64,000 nucleotides of DNA from Candidatus Defluviilinea proxima (GCA_016721115.1 JADKIW010000001.1:4479501-4543500), one strand, 5' to 3'. Positions 16,954 to 26,566 are shown, counted from the first letter of the stretch. The notes: generated by a model from the sequence alone, not told the origin. A program made the numbers and translations.

Positions 16954-17217
16954 ATGGGCGATCAAGGATACAACCGTAAAGAATTTTTATATCGTATCGG
17001 TACCTTCTTTTTACTGGTGGGTACCGGACTATTGATCTTCTTCATGCTATCCGAAGCCGCAAAACAAACTGTTTTCAGCTTCTTCTGCTGGAGCATGATT
17101 CTTTTGACTGTTGGGTTCGCTTTCCGCGCACAATATAAAAAGCCATCCCCTCCCCCCAGCGGACGGTTCAGCATTCTCAAGCGATTGAAACCTAAACCCA
17201 AAGAAGAGAAGAAATAA
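16954..17217 (+). CDS. Hypothetical small membrane protein
   Basis: It is 87 residues with two hydrophobic helices (about residues 15-35 and 43-60) and a basic, Pro-rich C-terminal tail (KPSPPPSG, KPKPKEEKK). Its stop codon overlaps the start of the CoA-transferase A subunit by one base (TAATG), so it heads that operon. Family is not recognised. Confidence 0.65.
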   Translation: MGDQGYNRKEFLYRIGTFFLLVGTGLLIFFMLSEAAKQTVFSFFCWSMILLTVGFAFRAQYKKPSPPPSGRFSILKRLKPKPKEEKK

Positions 17218-18119
17218 TGAGTAAACTCACTTCGCTTTCCGAAGCTATTTCTAAATACGTGAATGATGGTGACACGGTCTATGCCGCGGGATTTACGCAT
17301 CTCATTCCATTTGCGGCAGGGCATGAGATCATTCGTCAAGGCAAAAAGAATCTCACTCTCGCCCGCGCCACCCCAGATCTGATCTACGACATGATGGTCG
17401 CGGCAGGTTGCGCAAAGGAAGTGGTCTTCTCGTACATGGGGAACCCAGGAGTTGGGTCGTTGCGTATCGTCCGCTCGGCCATCGAAAAGGGTGACCTCAA
17501 ATGGGACGAGTATTCTCACTTCGGCATGATCACTCGTTTACAAGCGGGCGCATCGGGCCTGCCCTTCCTCCCCATGAACCAGACCGGCGCTACTGACCTT
17601 GAGCGCGCCAACCCCAATATCAAACGAATCCCTGACCCATACGGCGGCAAGGACGTGATCGTTGTGCCTGCGCTCAATCCAGATGTGGCGATAGTCCACG
17701 TGCAAAGAGCAGACGCCAATGGCAATGCACATCTTTGGGGCATCATCGGCGAACAAAAGGAAGCCGCCTTCGCCGCAAAGAAAGTCATCCTTACGGCAGA
17801 AGAGATCGTGGACGAATCAGTCATCAGGTCTGACCCGAACCGCACAATGATACCGGGCATCGTCGTCAGCGCGGTATGTCATGTCCCGTTTGCGTGTCAT
17901 CCGAGTTATGCACAAGGATATTACGATCGCGACAATGAGTTCTATCTCGCGTGGGATAAGGTCAGTGAATCGGTGGACACGGTCAAAGCCTGGTTGGACG
18001 AGTGGGTGTATGGTGTGAAAGACCGCGAAGAATATTGGAACAAACTTGGAAAAGAAACTCATAAACGGCTTGAAGTGCAAGCGCAAATGAGTCAGCCGAT
18101 CAATTACGGGAAATATTGA
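17217..18119 (+). CDS. gctA: CoA-transferase subunit A (glutaconate CoA-transferase type)
   Basis: It is the alpha subunit of a family I CoA-transferase, which exchanges CoA between acids. The 300 residues show the N-terminal GDTVYAAGFTHLIPFAAG glycine-rich segment and the middle HVQRADANGNAHLWG, as in GctA and related 3-oxoacid transferases. The catalytic glutamate of this class lies in the beta subunit, encoded at 18985. A hydrolase gene sits between the two subunits. The acid substrate cannot be read from sequence. The start codon overlaps the stop of the small membrane gene. Confidence 0.85.
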   Translation: MSKLTSLSEAISKYVNDGDTVYAAGFTHLIPFAAGHEIIRQGKKNLTLARATPDLIYDMMVAAGCAKEVVFSYMGNPGVGSLRIVRSAIEKGDLKWDEYSHFGMITRLQAGASGLPFLPMNQTGATDLERANPNIKRIPDPYGGKDVIVVPALNPDVAIVHVQRADANGNAHLWGIIGEQKEAAFAAKKVILTAEEIVDESVIRSDPNRTMIPGIVVSAVCHVPFACHPSYAQGYYDRDNEFYLAWDKVSESVDTVKAWLDEWVYGVKDREEYWNKLGKETHKRLEVQAQMSQPINYGKY

Positions 18120-18134
18120 AGTGTAGATTAGTGG

Positions 18135-18988
18135 ATGAAAAGTTTTAACTATAACAACCAAGGCAAACCGCTTCATTTTCTTCACGCAAACGGTTACCCC
18201 CCTGAATGTTACAAACCTTTGTTTGAATTTTTAAAAACAGAATACCGAATCTTCGGGATGTATCTTCGTCCGCTTTGGGATGACGCGAAGATGGAAGACC
18301 TGAAGAGTTGGCATCCACTGTCGGATGACTTGCTTCAGTATCTCGCGCTTCGACCACGGTGATTACACCTCCCCTCAGCGAGGAGAAAGTCATCGGAGTT
18401 GGTCATTCCATCGGAGCGGCTGTCACTTTGCGGGCCACGTTGCGTGACCCAAATAAGTTCCGTGCCTTGGTCTTGATCGACCCAGTGTTATTCGTTCCGT
18501 CATTTATGACGATGTGGCACAGCATCCGTTTGCTTGGGCTGGGAGACAGAGTCCACCCACTGATTGCAGGAGCGAAGAAACGCAGACGGTTCTTTGATGA
18601 TCTTGAAACCGTCTTTAAAGGCTATCGCAATCGGAATGTATTCCGTTATATGAGCGACGAGAGTCTGCGAGCGTATATCGAAGGCATTACACAAAAAACA
18701 AAACAGGGATACGAACTGGTTTACACCCCTGAATGGGAAGTCCACATCTATCGTACAAGTTTGTTCGATTACGATATCTGGCGCAACCTTCCCAAACTCG
18801 AGGTGCCGACTCTCATCATCCGTGGCGCAGAGACAGACACATTGCTCGAAGATGCAACAAGGCTCATTCAACGGAAACAGCCTTCAATTAAGATTGAAGC
18901 GTTGCCCAAGTCCACCCATCTGCTTCCACTGGAACGTCCAAAAGAAGTGTTTGAGATCATGCAGTCGTTTCTAAAAGAGGTCACATGA
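18135..18988 (+). pseudogene. Alpha/beta hydrolase broken by a 1-base frameshift, between the CoA-transferase subunits
   Basis: The first frame (ATG 18135 to TGA 18362) holds the oxyanion segment LHFLHANGYPPECYKPL and ends at LQYLALRPR. The nucleophile elbow GVGHSIGA and the rest of the fold, including the catalytic His region STHLLPLERP, continue in the -1 frame to 18988. The shift must lie between 18329 and 18361, since the second frame has a stop at 18326. One added base would give one protein of about 284 residues. The gene ends with ATGA overlap into the B subunit, so the operon is otherwise intact. It may be an assembly error rather than a dead gene. A hydrolase here could cleave a thioester or ester in the same pathway. 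Confidence 0.75.
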
Positions 18989-19761
18989 GCGAAATCAATT
19001 ATTCATCCGCCGAATTGATGATCATCAACGCCGCGCGTTTATTGCGCGATGGCGACGTAGTGTTCGTCGGTGTCGGGCAACCCAACCTTGCGTGCAATCT
19101 CGCCAAGCGGACTCACGCGCCCAATCTTGTGATGATCTACGAGGCAGGCGTGATCGGCGCGGAACCTGAGCGATTGCCGTTATCCATTGGCGACCCAACA
19201 CTCGTAAGCGGATCGCTATCCGTGGTGAGCATGTACGATATTTTTGCCAACTATCTTCAACGCGGCAATGTGGATGTCGGTTTTATGGGCGGCGCGCAAA
19301 TTGATAAATACGGCAATATCAACGCCACAGTAATCGGTGGATACGACCATCCCAAAGTACGATTACCCGGCTCGGGTGGTTCACAGGAGATCGCGGCATG
19401 GGCAAACCGCTGTTACATCATGACCCCACATCAAAAGCGACGTTTCCCTGAAAAAGTGGAATTTATGACATCGGCCGGATTCATCAATGGCAAAGGCGAC
19501 CGTGAAAAAGCAGGCCTACACGGTGGAGGTATGCTAGCTGTTGTGACTGATATTGGAATTCTGGAACCTTACGAAAACGGTGAAATGATCCTCACGGCGC
19601 TACATCCCGGCAAGACAGCCGAAGAAGCGAAAGCCAACACAGGTTGGGATTTGAAAGTTGCCCCTGAAGTAAAAGCAACTGAAGCCGTCACCGAAAACGA
19701 ATTGCGAATTCTGCGCGAAGAACTCGATCCAACAGGAATTTATTTGAAAAGCGGCGGATAG
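18985..19761 (+). CDS. gctB: CoA-transferase subunit B (glutaconate CoA-transferase type)
   Basis: The 258-residue beta subunit pairs with the product of 17217-18119. It contains VFVGVGQPNLACNLAKR near the start, the segment MIYEAGVIGAEPERLP with the glutamate expected to form the CoA thioester, and GGAQIDKYGNINATVIG. The pattern matches GctB. The start overlaps the hydrolase stop by 4 bases. The next gene, a large membrane protein, follows after one base, so the transcript may extend further. Confidence 0.85.
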   Translation: MSEINYSSAELMIINAARLLRDGDVVFVGVGQPNLACNLAKRTHAPNLVMIYEAGVIGAEPERLPLSIGDPTLVSGSLSVVSMYDIFANYLQRGNVDVGFMGGAQIDKYGNINATVIGGYDHPKVRLPGSGGSQEIAAWANRCYIMTPHQKRRFPEKVEFMTSAGFINGKGDREKAGLHGGGMLAVVTDIGILEPYENGEMILTALHPGKTAEEAKANTGWDLKVAPEVKATEAVTENELRILREELDPTGIYLKSGG

Positions 19762-19762
19762 A

Positions 19763-21766
19763 ATGAGACGTATTGCAGCGCCCATTTTTCTACTCTGGCT
19801 AGTTACCATTATTGGTGCATACTATGTCGTGCAGAAACCTGATTTAATATCCTCCTTCAGGGGTATCGTCGACACACTGTGGACATTCATTGTCACTGCA
19901 ATTTTACTTTTCAATGCCTACGCTATAGGAAAAAGAGTCCTGTATTGGACAAAGACGCAACTCGACGAAATAGAGCGTCTCCTTTTCGGCACAGGTATTG
20001 GCTTAGGTGCGTTGGGACTACTCAGTCTGTGGATCTCCGCCGCACAAATCGCCAAAGCACCAATTCTTTTTGACATCCAATTTATATTGGGGATATTCTT
20101 TCTCATTAAGCAAGACCACCAAACATTAGCTAACGATATCAAAGCTCTCAGCACACGCTGGAGGGCATCCTTCGGACAATTCAACACGCTTTCAAAATTC
20201 GCTGTCGCGCTTCCATTTTTTCTTTCCTTCCTTCTTACACTTGTCCCTCAATTTGAAGCGTTCGATGTCCCACTCTATCATCTCGCACAACCTGCGCAAA
20301 TTCTCAAAGATGGCGGACTCCGTCCTTTCGAAAATCTTTCCTTCTGGTTTCCCAACGTAACTGAAAATGTTTATCTCTGGGCTCTCGGCATGGGAAGTGA
20401 GCGCGCTGCGCAAATGCTCCATCTCACATGGGGCACACTCGCAATTCTTCTGTTGTGGCATTGGGCCACACAAACTTGGAACGTAGAAATCGGGAGAAAG
20501 ACTCTCCTGCTCGCCGCCACCATTCCATCCCTGCCCATTCTTGCATCATGGGCCTATGCCGATATGGCACTGATCTTTTACGCACTCGCCACGCTGTATG
20601 CCATCACATTTTACGAATCAAAAAACTCAACCGCATGGCTTCACATCGCAGGGATCATGGCAGGGTTCGCAATGGGTGTCAAATACACATCCTTCACCAC
20701 ACCACTCGCGTGCGGGTTGTTGATCCTGTTTTGGCGTAGAAAAAACTTTAAGCAAGCAATCGCACATGCCGCTCAATTTAGCATCATCGCGCTTGCCATC
20801 GCCGCATCATGGTATATCCGCAATGCGGTCATCATGGGCAATCCATTTTATCCCTTCGTCTTCGGCGGCCGCTATTGGGACTCCTTTCACACCGAATGGT
20901 ACGCAGGTGCAGGCACGGGCATTGGTTGGAACTTACTTGAGATCATTAAACTTCCTGTCATTGTTACATTGGGCTATCGGGATGAGACATATTTTGATGG
21001 ACGCATGGGACCGCTCTTTTTGGCGCTTGCCCCACTCGCGATCTGGACTCTGACCAAGCGCACGCGTCAGAACTTAACACAAAACCTGTCTCTGCTTACG
21101 ATTGGCTTTTTCTCAGCTTTAGCATTCTCCGCATGGACATTGGGCGTTATCAACTCATCACACCTCTGGCAGGGACGCTTACTCTTCCCTGCTTTAATCC
21201 CATTCATTCTCCCCACTGCGCTTGGCTGGGATACGTTACGAAACCTAGACACATCTAAAGTCCGTGTTAGTTTTCTTGCCAACACATTGATTGGTGTCAC
21301 CATAGCATTAACTCTCTTTAGCAACAGCATGTTCGTTCTGCGCCGTAACCCATTGGCCGTTGCCTTCGGCATTCAAACCCGTGAACAATATATCGCAAAG
21401 ACGAGTCCATCCTATGCCGCTCTTATACAAATTGTTGATGAACTTCCAGAAGGTGCGCACATCTACAATCTCTTCGAACCCCGCACCTACGCACTCCCCC
21501 GCTTCGCCCAACCTGATGTTATCAACAACAACTTTCCTCACGACCTACATTATTACAAAACATCCGAAGGCCTAATAAATTACTGGAAAAGCCAAGGCTA
21601 TACACATATCCTTATTAACAATACCGGCGCCCAACTGGACACCAACGACCCAAACAGCACCTTTACCCCCACCGCCAAAGAAGTGCTTCGTGAAATATTA
21701 AATCAACTTCAGCTTATCAGTCATACGCCAGATAACATATACGGTATATACAAACTTCCCGAATAG
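19763..21766 (+). CDS. Large polytopic membrane protein, GT-C glycosyltransferase-like
   Basis: This 667-residue protein has about twelve hydrophobic segments. Near residue 170 the loop FEAFDVPLYHLAQPAQIL places an acidic residue before a short helix, as in GT-C (GT39/GT83-like) enzymes that use lipid-linked sugars. Two further segments, FPNVTENVYLWALG and GNPFYPFVFGGRYW, are also typical of these membrane transferases. A soluble C-terminal region (about residues 540-667) probably faces outside. The exact reaction is unknown, and the family call is inference. The AT-rich codon use differs little from its neighbours. It starts one base after gctB. Confidence 0.65.
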   Translation: MRRIAAPIFLLWLVTIIGAYYVVQKPDLISSFRGIVDTLWTFIVTAILLFNAYAIGKRVLYWTKTQLDEIERLLFGTGIGLGALGLLSLWISAAQIAKAPILFDIQFILGIFFLIKQDHQTLANDIKALSTRWRASFGQFNTLSKFAVALPFFLSFLLTLVPQFEAFDVPLYHLAQPAQILKDGGLRPFENLSFWFPNVTENVYLWALGMGSERAAQMLHLTWGTLAILLLWHWATQTWNVEIGRKTLLLAATIPSLPILASWAYADMALIFYALATLYAITFYESKNSTAWLHIAGIMAGFAMGVKYTSFTTPLACGLLILFWRRKNFKQAIAHAAQFSIIALAIAASWYIRNAVIMGNPFYPFVFGGRYWDSFHTEWYAGAGTGIGWNLLEIIKLPVIVTLGYRDETYFDGRMGPLFLALAPLAIWTLTKRTRQNLTQNLSLLTIGFFSALAFSAWTLGVINSSHLWQGRLLFPALIPFILPTALGWDTLRNLDTSKVRVSFLANTLIGVTIALTLFSNSMFVLRRNPLAVAFGIQTREQYIAKTSPSYAALIQIVDELPEGAHIYNLFEPRTYALPRFAQPDVINNNFPHDLHYYKTSEGLINYWKSQGYTHILINNTGAQLDTNDPNSTFTPTAKEVLREILNQLQLISHTPDNIYGIYKLPE

Positions 21767-21775
21767 GAACACATC

Positions 21776-22690
21776 ATGTCACAAGAAATTACCCCAATTC
21801 CAGAAAGAACCATCGTCCAGAAAATCTTCATCTCACCTGATGAGCCGCGTCTACGCGCGGGCTGGAGGTTATTACTCCAAACTTTGCTTCTCATCTTGAT
21901 TAGCATACCTCTTAATCTTGTCGCATACGCATTAAAGCTTCACGAAATCACCGGAAACTTAGGCTTTCTCGTCAGCCAGATTCTTGAGTTAATTATTCTG
22001 GGATCATCCATCTACATCGCCCGTCGCTGGCTTGATAAGAGATCTTTCGAAAGCCTGGGATTAAAAGTTAACCGTCAGGCATGGGTTGATATCCTCACAG
22101 GTATCGGTATCACTTTTATTCAAATGGGATTTATCTACGCCGTAATGTTGGGGCTTGGCTGGTTGAGCTTTACAGGGTTTGCATGGCAGTTTGATTCTCT
22201 CAATGTTGTAATCACCAGTGTATTGGCATTCTTCGTCATCTTCATCTTCGTCGGCTGGAACGAAGAACTGCTCTCACGTGGCTACCACCTACAGACTCTC
22301 GCCAGCGGCATCAATTTATTCTGGGGCGTTATGATCTCATCGGCTGTCTTTGGCCTGCTTCACCTCGGAAATCCCAATGCGACTTGGGTCAGCGCGGCGG
22401 GTATTTTCTTTGCAGGTATCTACCTTGCTTACGGGTACATCCGCACAAAACAACTCTGGCTTTCGATTGGACTTCATATTGGCTGGAATTTCTTCGAGGG
22501 TGTTGTTTTCGGTTTCCCCGTTTCAGGCTTGGACATCTACCCATTGACGCGGATTCAGGTCACAGGTCCAGAACTATGGACCGGTGGCGCATTTGGTCCC
22601 GAGGCAGGGCTGATCGTCCTACCTTCATTGATCGTAGGAGCGGTCCTGATCTATTGGTATACAAGAGGCCGAGAATCAAAAGAACAATGA
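21776..22690 (+). CDS. CPBP-family intramembrane metalloprotease
   Basis: The 304-residue protein has about seven to eight helices. The three family motifs are present: EELLSRGY (EExxxR) near residue 162, FGLLHLGN (FxxxH) near 190 and IGLHIGWN (HxxxN) near 233. In eukaryotic relatives these residues bind zinc and cut prenylated CAAX proteins; bacterial members often serve in peptide or bacteriocin processing and immunity. The target here is unknown. It follows the GT-C-like gene after 9 bases. Confidence 0.88.
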   Translation: MSQEITPIPERTIVQKIFISPDEPRLRAGWRLLLQTLLLILISIPLNLVAYALKLHEITGNLGFLVSQILELIILGSSIYIARRWLDKRSFESLGLKVNRQAWVDILTGIGITFIQMGFIYAVMLGLGWLSFTGFAWQFDSLNVVITSVLAFFVIFIFVGWNEELLSRGYHLQTLASGINLFWGVMISSAVFGLLHLGNPNATWVSAAGIFFAGIYLAYGYIRTKQLWLSIGLHIGWNFFEGVVFGFPVSGLDIYPLTRIQVTGPELWTGGAFGPEAGLIVLPSLIVGAVLIYWYTRGRESKEQ

Positions 22691-22717
22691 TCTAGTATCT
22701 TTGTAATTGATAGTACC

Positions 22718-22812
22718 TTTGTCTCTCTCCGATATGAGACTAATCACATTTCGTGCCGTCTTGGTGTAGATGTCCTTTTACGACATCATTACACACCAAG
22801 GAGAGAGACAAA
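22718..22812 (+). promoter_or_regulatory. Structured leader: nested inverted repeats enclosing the ribosome site
   Basis: Three nested pairs can form. The outer arm TTTGTCTCTCTCC (22718-22730) matches GGAGAGAGACAAA (22800-22812), which contains the ribosome site and touches the ATG. The middle arm CTTGGTGT (22760-22767) pairs with ACACCAAG (22793-22800). The inner arm GATGTC (22769-22774) pairs with GACATC (22782-22787). Outer and middle pairings share one base. If transcribed from upstream, the outer stem would hide the ribosome site. No known riboswitch class is recognised. Confidence 0.55.
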
Positions 22813-23591
22813 TGAAAAGAAGTATTTTTTTACGCCTGGCCGCTTGTGTGATATTAATTCTTTCAGCATGTAACCTGCCAGCCAACAATTCCAATCTGCA
22901 AGAGACGTCCACTCCCGAAGCGAACCCGCTTCCGCAAACGGATACGCCTATCCCTTTTACTGCGACGCCAGAGTTTACGTCTACGCCTGAATTCACAGCA
23001 ACACCGGAATTTACAGCCACGCCATCGGTTCCAATCGTATCGGTTAGTCAAAGCACGAATTGTCGCTCCGGTCCTGGCGTGGAATACGATCTGTTGAGCG
23101 GATTAAACCCCGGTCAAACAGCTGAGATTGTCGGCAAGAGCACCATCACCAATTATTGGATCATCAAAACCCCAGGTGGATCTGGCACTTGTTGGTTATG
23201 GGGGCAGTACGCAAGCGTCGCAGGGAATGTAACCAACCTTCCAGAGTACCCTGTTCCTCCCACTCCCACGCCATCTGTTCCAAGTGCACCTAAAAACCTA
23301 AATGCCAACGTCAGTTGCGTAACATCGAATGATCCATTCTTCCATAAGAAGGTTAAAGTTGACCTCTCATGGACGGACACATCCAACAACGAGGATGGCT
23401 TCCGTCTCTACCGTAATGGAACAGAACTTCTAGGCATACTTGATGAGAATACAACCAGTTTCACCGATAACACCACCCTGCCTGCTATATGGGTACTTGG
23501 AGACCCGCCGCCCAGCGTTACCTATGACATCACATCCTTCAATACAACAGGCACATCCAATACAGTGTCCATCGTTGTAAAGTGCGGATGA
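22812..23591 (+). CDS. SH3b-domain lipoprotein
   Basis: The 259-residue precursor has a signal peptide with lipobox ILSAC (Cys near residue 18), a Thr/Pro-rich linker with a four-fold repeat of the type EFTATP (residues about 50-70), then a bacterial SH3 domain (NCRSGPGVEYDLL, WWLWGQYASV-like end) and a C-terminal beta domain like fibronectin type III (LSWTDTSNNEDGFRLYRNG). Such proteins bind peptides or glycans on the cell surface. ATG 22812 follows AAGGAGAGAGACAA. The in-frame ATG at 22770 lies inside the leader hairpin and would spoil the signal peptide. The gene ends at a very strong terminator. Confidence 0.8.
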   Translation: MKRSIFLRLAACVILILSACNLPANNSNLQETSTPEANPLPQTDTPIPFTATPEFTSTPEFTATPEFTATPSVPIVSVSQSTNCRSGPGVEYDLLSGLNPGQTAEIVGKSTITNYWIIKTPGGSGTCWLWGQYASVAGNVTNLPEYPVPPTPTPSVPSAPKNLNANVSCVTSNDPFFHKKVKVDLSWTDTSNNEDGFRLYRNGTELLGILDENTTSFTDNTTLPAIWVLGDPPPSVTYDITSFNTTGTSNTVSIVVKCG

Positions 23592-23607
23592 TAGTCTAAT
23601 AGCACTC

Positions 23608-23650
23608 AACAAAACAGCCTTGTAGACAAAATCTACAAGGCTGTTTTGTT
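23608..23650. terminator. Strong bidirectional terminator
   Basis: A 19-bp perfect stem, AACAAAACAGCCTTGTAGA with its complement, around loop CAAAA lies between convergent genes. Confidence 0.93.
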
Positions 23651-23668
23651 CTTCTCGATGCAAATAAA

Positions 23669-25465
23669 TCAGGGGATAAAACATATATTAGCCGCAACAT
23701 GATTAGGATACATATCTTGGTCACTTGCAATTGAATTCGCAGTATCACACGCCTTTTGAATATCATGACTTTCTTGAAATTCATCCCAAAAAGTGTCCGC
23801 TATAACTGCATAAGAATGCCCTGGTTGACCCTCTGGAAATTTATCTTGTAGGGTGCTATATACTACCTGCATAGCATCTTGGGAGCCCTCGAGAGTATTG
23901 ATAAGAAAAATTCGCCAGCGTGCATAAGCAGTAAGCAGCTCCTGTTCATTCTTAATGAGATCAGGATCAATGTCAGGTCCAATGCCTTTACAAGCATCTA
24001 GCTGAGGTAAATATTGATCGCGTCGATAGAGTCCTGTATCAAAGACTACGTCTCGATATGCTTCTAGCGCAACATCATATTGTTTGAGAGCAAAAGCAAG
24101 GTCACCATCGGCCGATCTTTGGAAACGATAAATAGGTAGATCATATACACGCTCCGCAAACTGGAAAGATCTTCCATTCCAAGCCCAAACATCTGCAAAC
24201 TGTCGTTCAAAACGAGTTTCACAGGTAGGGACAGGAGTGACCAATCCACCTGTGACAATCATTTCATAAAGGCCATCCCCATTTGTGTCACGGGTTGTTA
24301 CAGTAGCATTAGCGATTGTCCTTTGCCAATCAGTAATATCGCTCGGAAGGCGTTTGGCAACATCAGCAAAGCGAGTATTATCGATCAAATCAATGATTTG
24401 CCGCCCATCCCATTCTTGAATGAAGAACTCAAAAAGTTGAGTTGTCTCAGGCTGTGTTTGTCGATAGCTAAGAATATCGGGTAACTTATCCCCATTCAGG
24501 TCAACAGCAAAACGAAGGTAGTGTTTATCAGAGTCACTGACATCCACCAAAGGCTCATATTGTCCTGAGTTGCATCCAAGGATTTGCCAAATACTACCCT
24601 TCGGCAAAATTACACTAACTATGATCTCAGGCACACCATCGCCCGTTAAGTCAGTGCTGACAATACGACCATCACTAAAGTCAACCTTTTTCTGAGCCAG
24701 TATATTGAAGCCGCTTTGCAATGCAACAAAAGAGCCTCCACTATTGAGAAAATCCCTAAAAGATTGTGAACCTGAATACTCAAAAGCTGATGGTACGGAT
24801 AATACATCAGGGCATTTGCCGTCGAACGAGACGAAGTCTGGAGTGGGTGTTAGAGGAGACACTGTTGTTGCATCTTCCACCTGTGGTTTCGTAACAATTG
24901 ATTGAGCCATAGATGCGGTTGCAGTTATTGACTGTGCAAGTTGAAACTCTGTTGATGTTGCATCAATAATTGGCTTAGTGCCTTGCAACCAAGCCCAAAA
25001 AAGAAATCCCGCAATCCCCATAATAGCCATCCCAAACAAGAGCCATCTCCACAAATATTTATCTTTGACTGACGGCCCATCTTTTCTAGAGTTTTCACCT
25101 GCCGGATTAATGACAGAAATAACGGGAACTTCTTCAGCGTTCGTTCTAGAGAGGAAAAACCTATCGCATAGTTTCTCTACTTCTGGGTAGCCCGCGCTGG
25201 CAAGAAAAGCGCCTAGCCAGTCACGTTCTACATCACTGTTTGTAATAATAAGTTCAGCCAGTTTTGCAACATCCTCCATACTGGCTGGAATGCGTTTCTT
25301 GTAATACCAATGTCCCAAAGCATGGCGCCCTTTTGAAGAATCTTCTGGTCGGAGCTCGTAGCCAAATTCGTCCAGAATATAACCAATCGGTTTCTTCCGG
25401 TTAATATGTACCCGCTTGATACCCTCTTCAAGCAGATCTCCAAATTTCCGATGTGATGTTGACAT
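23669..25465 (-). CDS. Membrane-anchored protein with N-terminal HTH-like domain and extracellular repeat region
   Basis: About 598 residues. Residues 1-90 (FGDLLEEGIKRVHINRKKP, ILDEFGYEL, HWYYKKRIPAS) resemble a DNA-binding helix-turn-helix region of XRE type. A transmembrane helix lies near residues 150-170. Outside follows a Thr/Pro linker and a region with Asp-rich loops (TDLTGDGVPEII, VDLNGDKLPDIL, DTNGDGLYEMI), the FG-GAP/VCBS calcium-loop type. The C-terminal part is helical, TPR-like. One chain could thus link an outside signal to DNA, but this is inferred from the layout. I chose the start at 25465 (MSTSHRKFGD); the longer start at 25510 is possible. It is alone in its transcription unit. 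Confidence 0.65.
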   Translation of the reverse strand: MSTSHRKFGDLLEEGIKRVHINRKKPIGYILDEFGYELRPEDSSKGRHALGHWYYKKRIPASMEDVAKLAELIITNSDVERDWLGAFLASAGYPEVEKLCDRFFLSRTNAEEVPVISVINPAGENSRKDGPSVKDKYLWRWLLFGMAIMGIAGFLFWAWLQGTKPIIDATSTEFQLAQSITATASMAQSIVTKPQVEDATTVSPLTPTPDFVSFDGKCPDVLSVPSAFEYSGSQSFRDFLNSGGSFVALQSGFNILAQKKVDFSDGRIVSTDLTGDGVPEIIVSVILPKGSIWQILGCNSGQYEPLVDVSDSDKHYLRFAVDLNGDKLPDILSYRQTQPETTQLFEFFIQEWDGRQIIDLIDNTRFADVAKRLPSDITDWQRTIANATVTTRDTNGDGLYEMIVTGGLVTPVPTCETRFERQFADVWAWNGRSFQFAERVYDLPIYRFQRSADGDLAFALKQYDVALEAYRDVVFDTGLYRRDQYLPQLDACKGIGPDIDPDLIKNEQELLTAYARWRIFLINTLEGSQDAMQVVYSTLQDKFPEGQPGHSYAVIADTFWDEFQESHDIQKACDTANSIASDQDMYPNHVAANICFIP

Positions 25466-25582
25466 ACCTGAGCGATTCTCCGTGAAAGCTTTTCCCAATA
25501 TCAAACACAAACAGGTTCATATTGTAATGCCATTTTTTACCACACCACAAATAAAGGCCTTCATCCTTCAAAAATAATACTC

Positions 25583-26566
25583 TCACGGTTGTGTATCCTC
25601 CAATAAACTTTTCAGCACCTGCAAAGCGGATAAATTCCGCACAGGCCAGGCAAACTGCATTGTCTGGGGGGAGCTAAAAGTATTCGGGAAATAGGTAAGG
25701 TGTTCATGGTCTTTCTGCAAACCATGGTTGGGTAAAGGCTGTACAGCAAGCCAGAAATTCCAGACCGGGAGATCATATTCCACGGCAAGGCGGGCAATGA
25801 TCATATTAATACTGTTGTCACCTTCAAGATTATCAGCCTTTGTAGATAACACTGGGACCACGCCATGCACCATTAAAGTCTCAATGATTTTCCTCATCCC
25901 GCTCTCGAACTCTGCAGGTTGCCACACCTGATTTGTACCCAATGAAACCAAAGCAAAGCTTGGGCGATGTATCCGTATCTCACAATCAAGAGGCGACTCC
26001 CCTGTTTGACAAAGCTTTCTATCCGCCAAGGAAGGATCCAAAACTCTTTGCGCATTGAAACCACGACGAGCCGCCTGACTTTGCCTGCCAAACGAGCCCG
26101 AAAAATAAGTGACTGTTGTTTGTAAATCTATGTTTGGGCCCAGATCATAATGCTCAACACCAAGGTCAAACTCAGTCAGAAACCACTCAGCAGAAATCTC
26201 ACCATCGCCCACTTTGGAGAAGGCATGGGGGTTATTACCAATCGTCAATCCTTGGTTATAGATCAAAAGCGCTCTTTGACTCAAGGAAGGGACAATATTC
26301 CAGGATTTCCAATCTTCAGGGCGACGAGTGTTTAAATCAGAGCCTGAAAACGATGTAGGCAATACAACCATAGACAATTCAGTATCTTCCGATTTATGGA
26401 TCGCAGACGAGCGTATCGGTTCGGTAACACTACCGAGAGACTGCCCTCCATCATATGTTTGCGACTTGGCCGCCTGAACAGACGATGTCGTCATTTTGGG
26501 GATAAAAAACAAACTAGCAAGCAAGATGAGAAAGGGTAATAGCTTGACATGTGTTTTTGAGAACAT
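25583..26566 (-). CDS. Secreted SGNH/GDSL-like hydrolase
   Basis: The 327-residue protein has an N-terminal signal peptide (LLPFLILLASLFFIP, cleavage near SVQA). The later blocks VSLGTNQVW near residue 210 and VPVLSTKADN recall blocks III and following strands of SGNH esterases, where the Asn is catalytic. A first block with the nucleophile Ser is less clear (LLIYNQGLTIG region), so activity is uncertain. The likely role is hydrolysis of an ester on extracellular glycan or lipid. It is a single gene with AT-rich upstream sequence, and 220 bases separate it from the adenosylhomocysteinase gene. Confidence 0.5.
   Translation of the reverse strand: MFSKTHVKLLPFLILLASLFFIPKMTTSSVQAAKSQTYDGGQSLGSVTEPIRSSAIHKSEDTELSMVVLPTSFSGSDLNTRRPEDWKSWNIVPSLSQRALLIYNQGLTIGNNPHAFSKVGDGEISAEWFLTEFDLGVEHYDLGPNIDLQTTVTYFSGSFGRQSQAARRGFNAQRVLDPSLADRKLCQTGESPLDCEIRIHRPSFALVSLGTNQVWQPAEFESGMRKIIETLMVHGVVPVLSTKADNLEGDNSINMIIARLAVEYDLPVWNFWLAVQPLPNHGLQKDHEHLTYFPNTFSSPQTMQFAWPVRNLSALQVLKSLLEDTQP

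Noticed and set aside
22959..23025. Short tandem repeat as a CRISPR or VNTR
   Set aside because: It is an in-frame coding repeat for a Thr/Pro linker (EFTATP type), common in secreted proteins.
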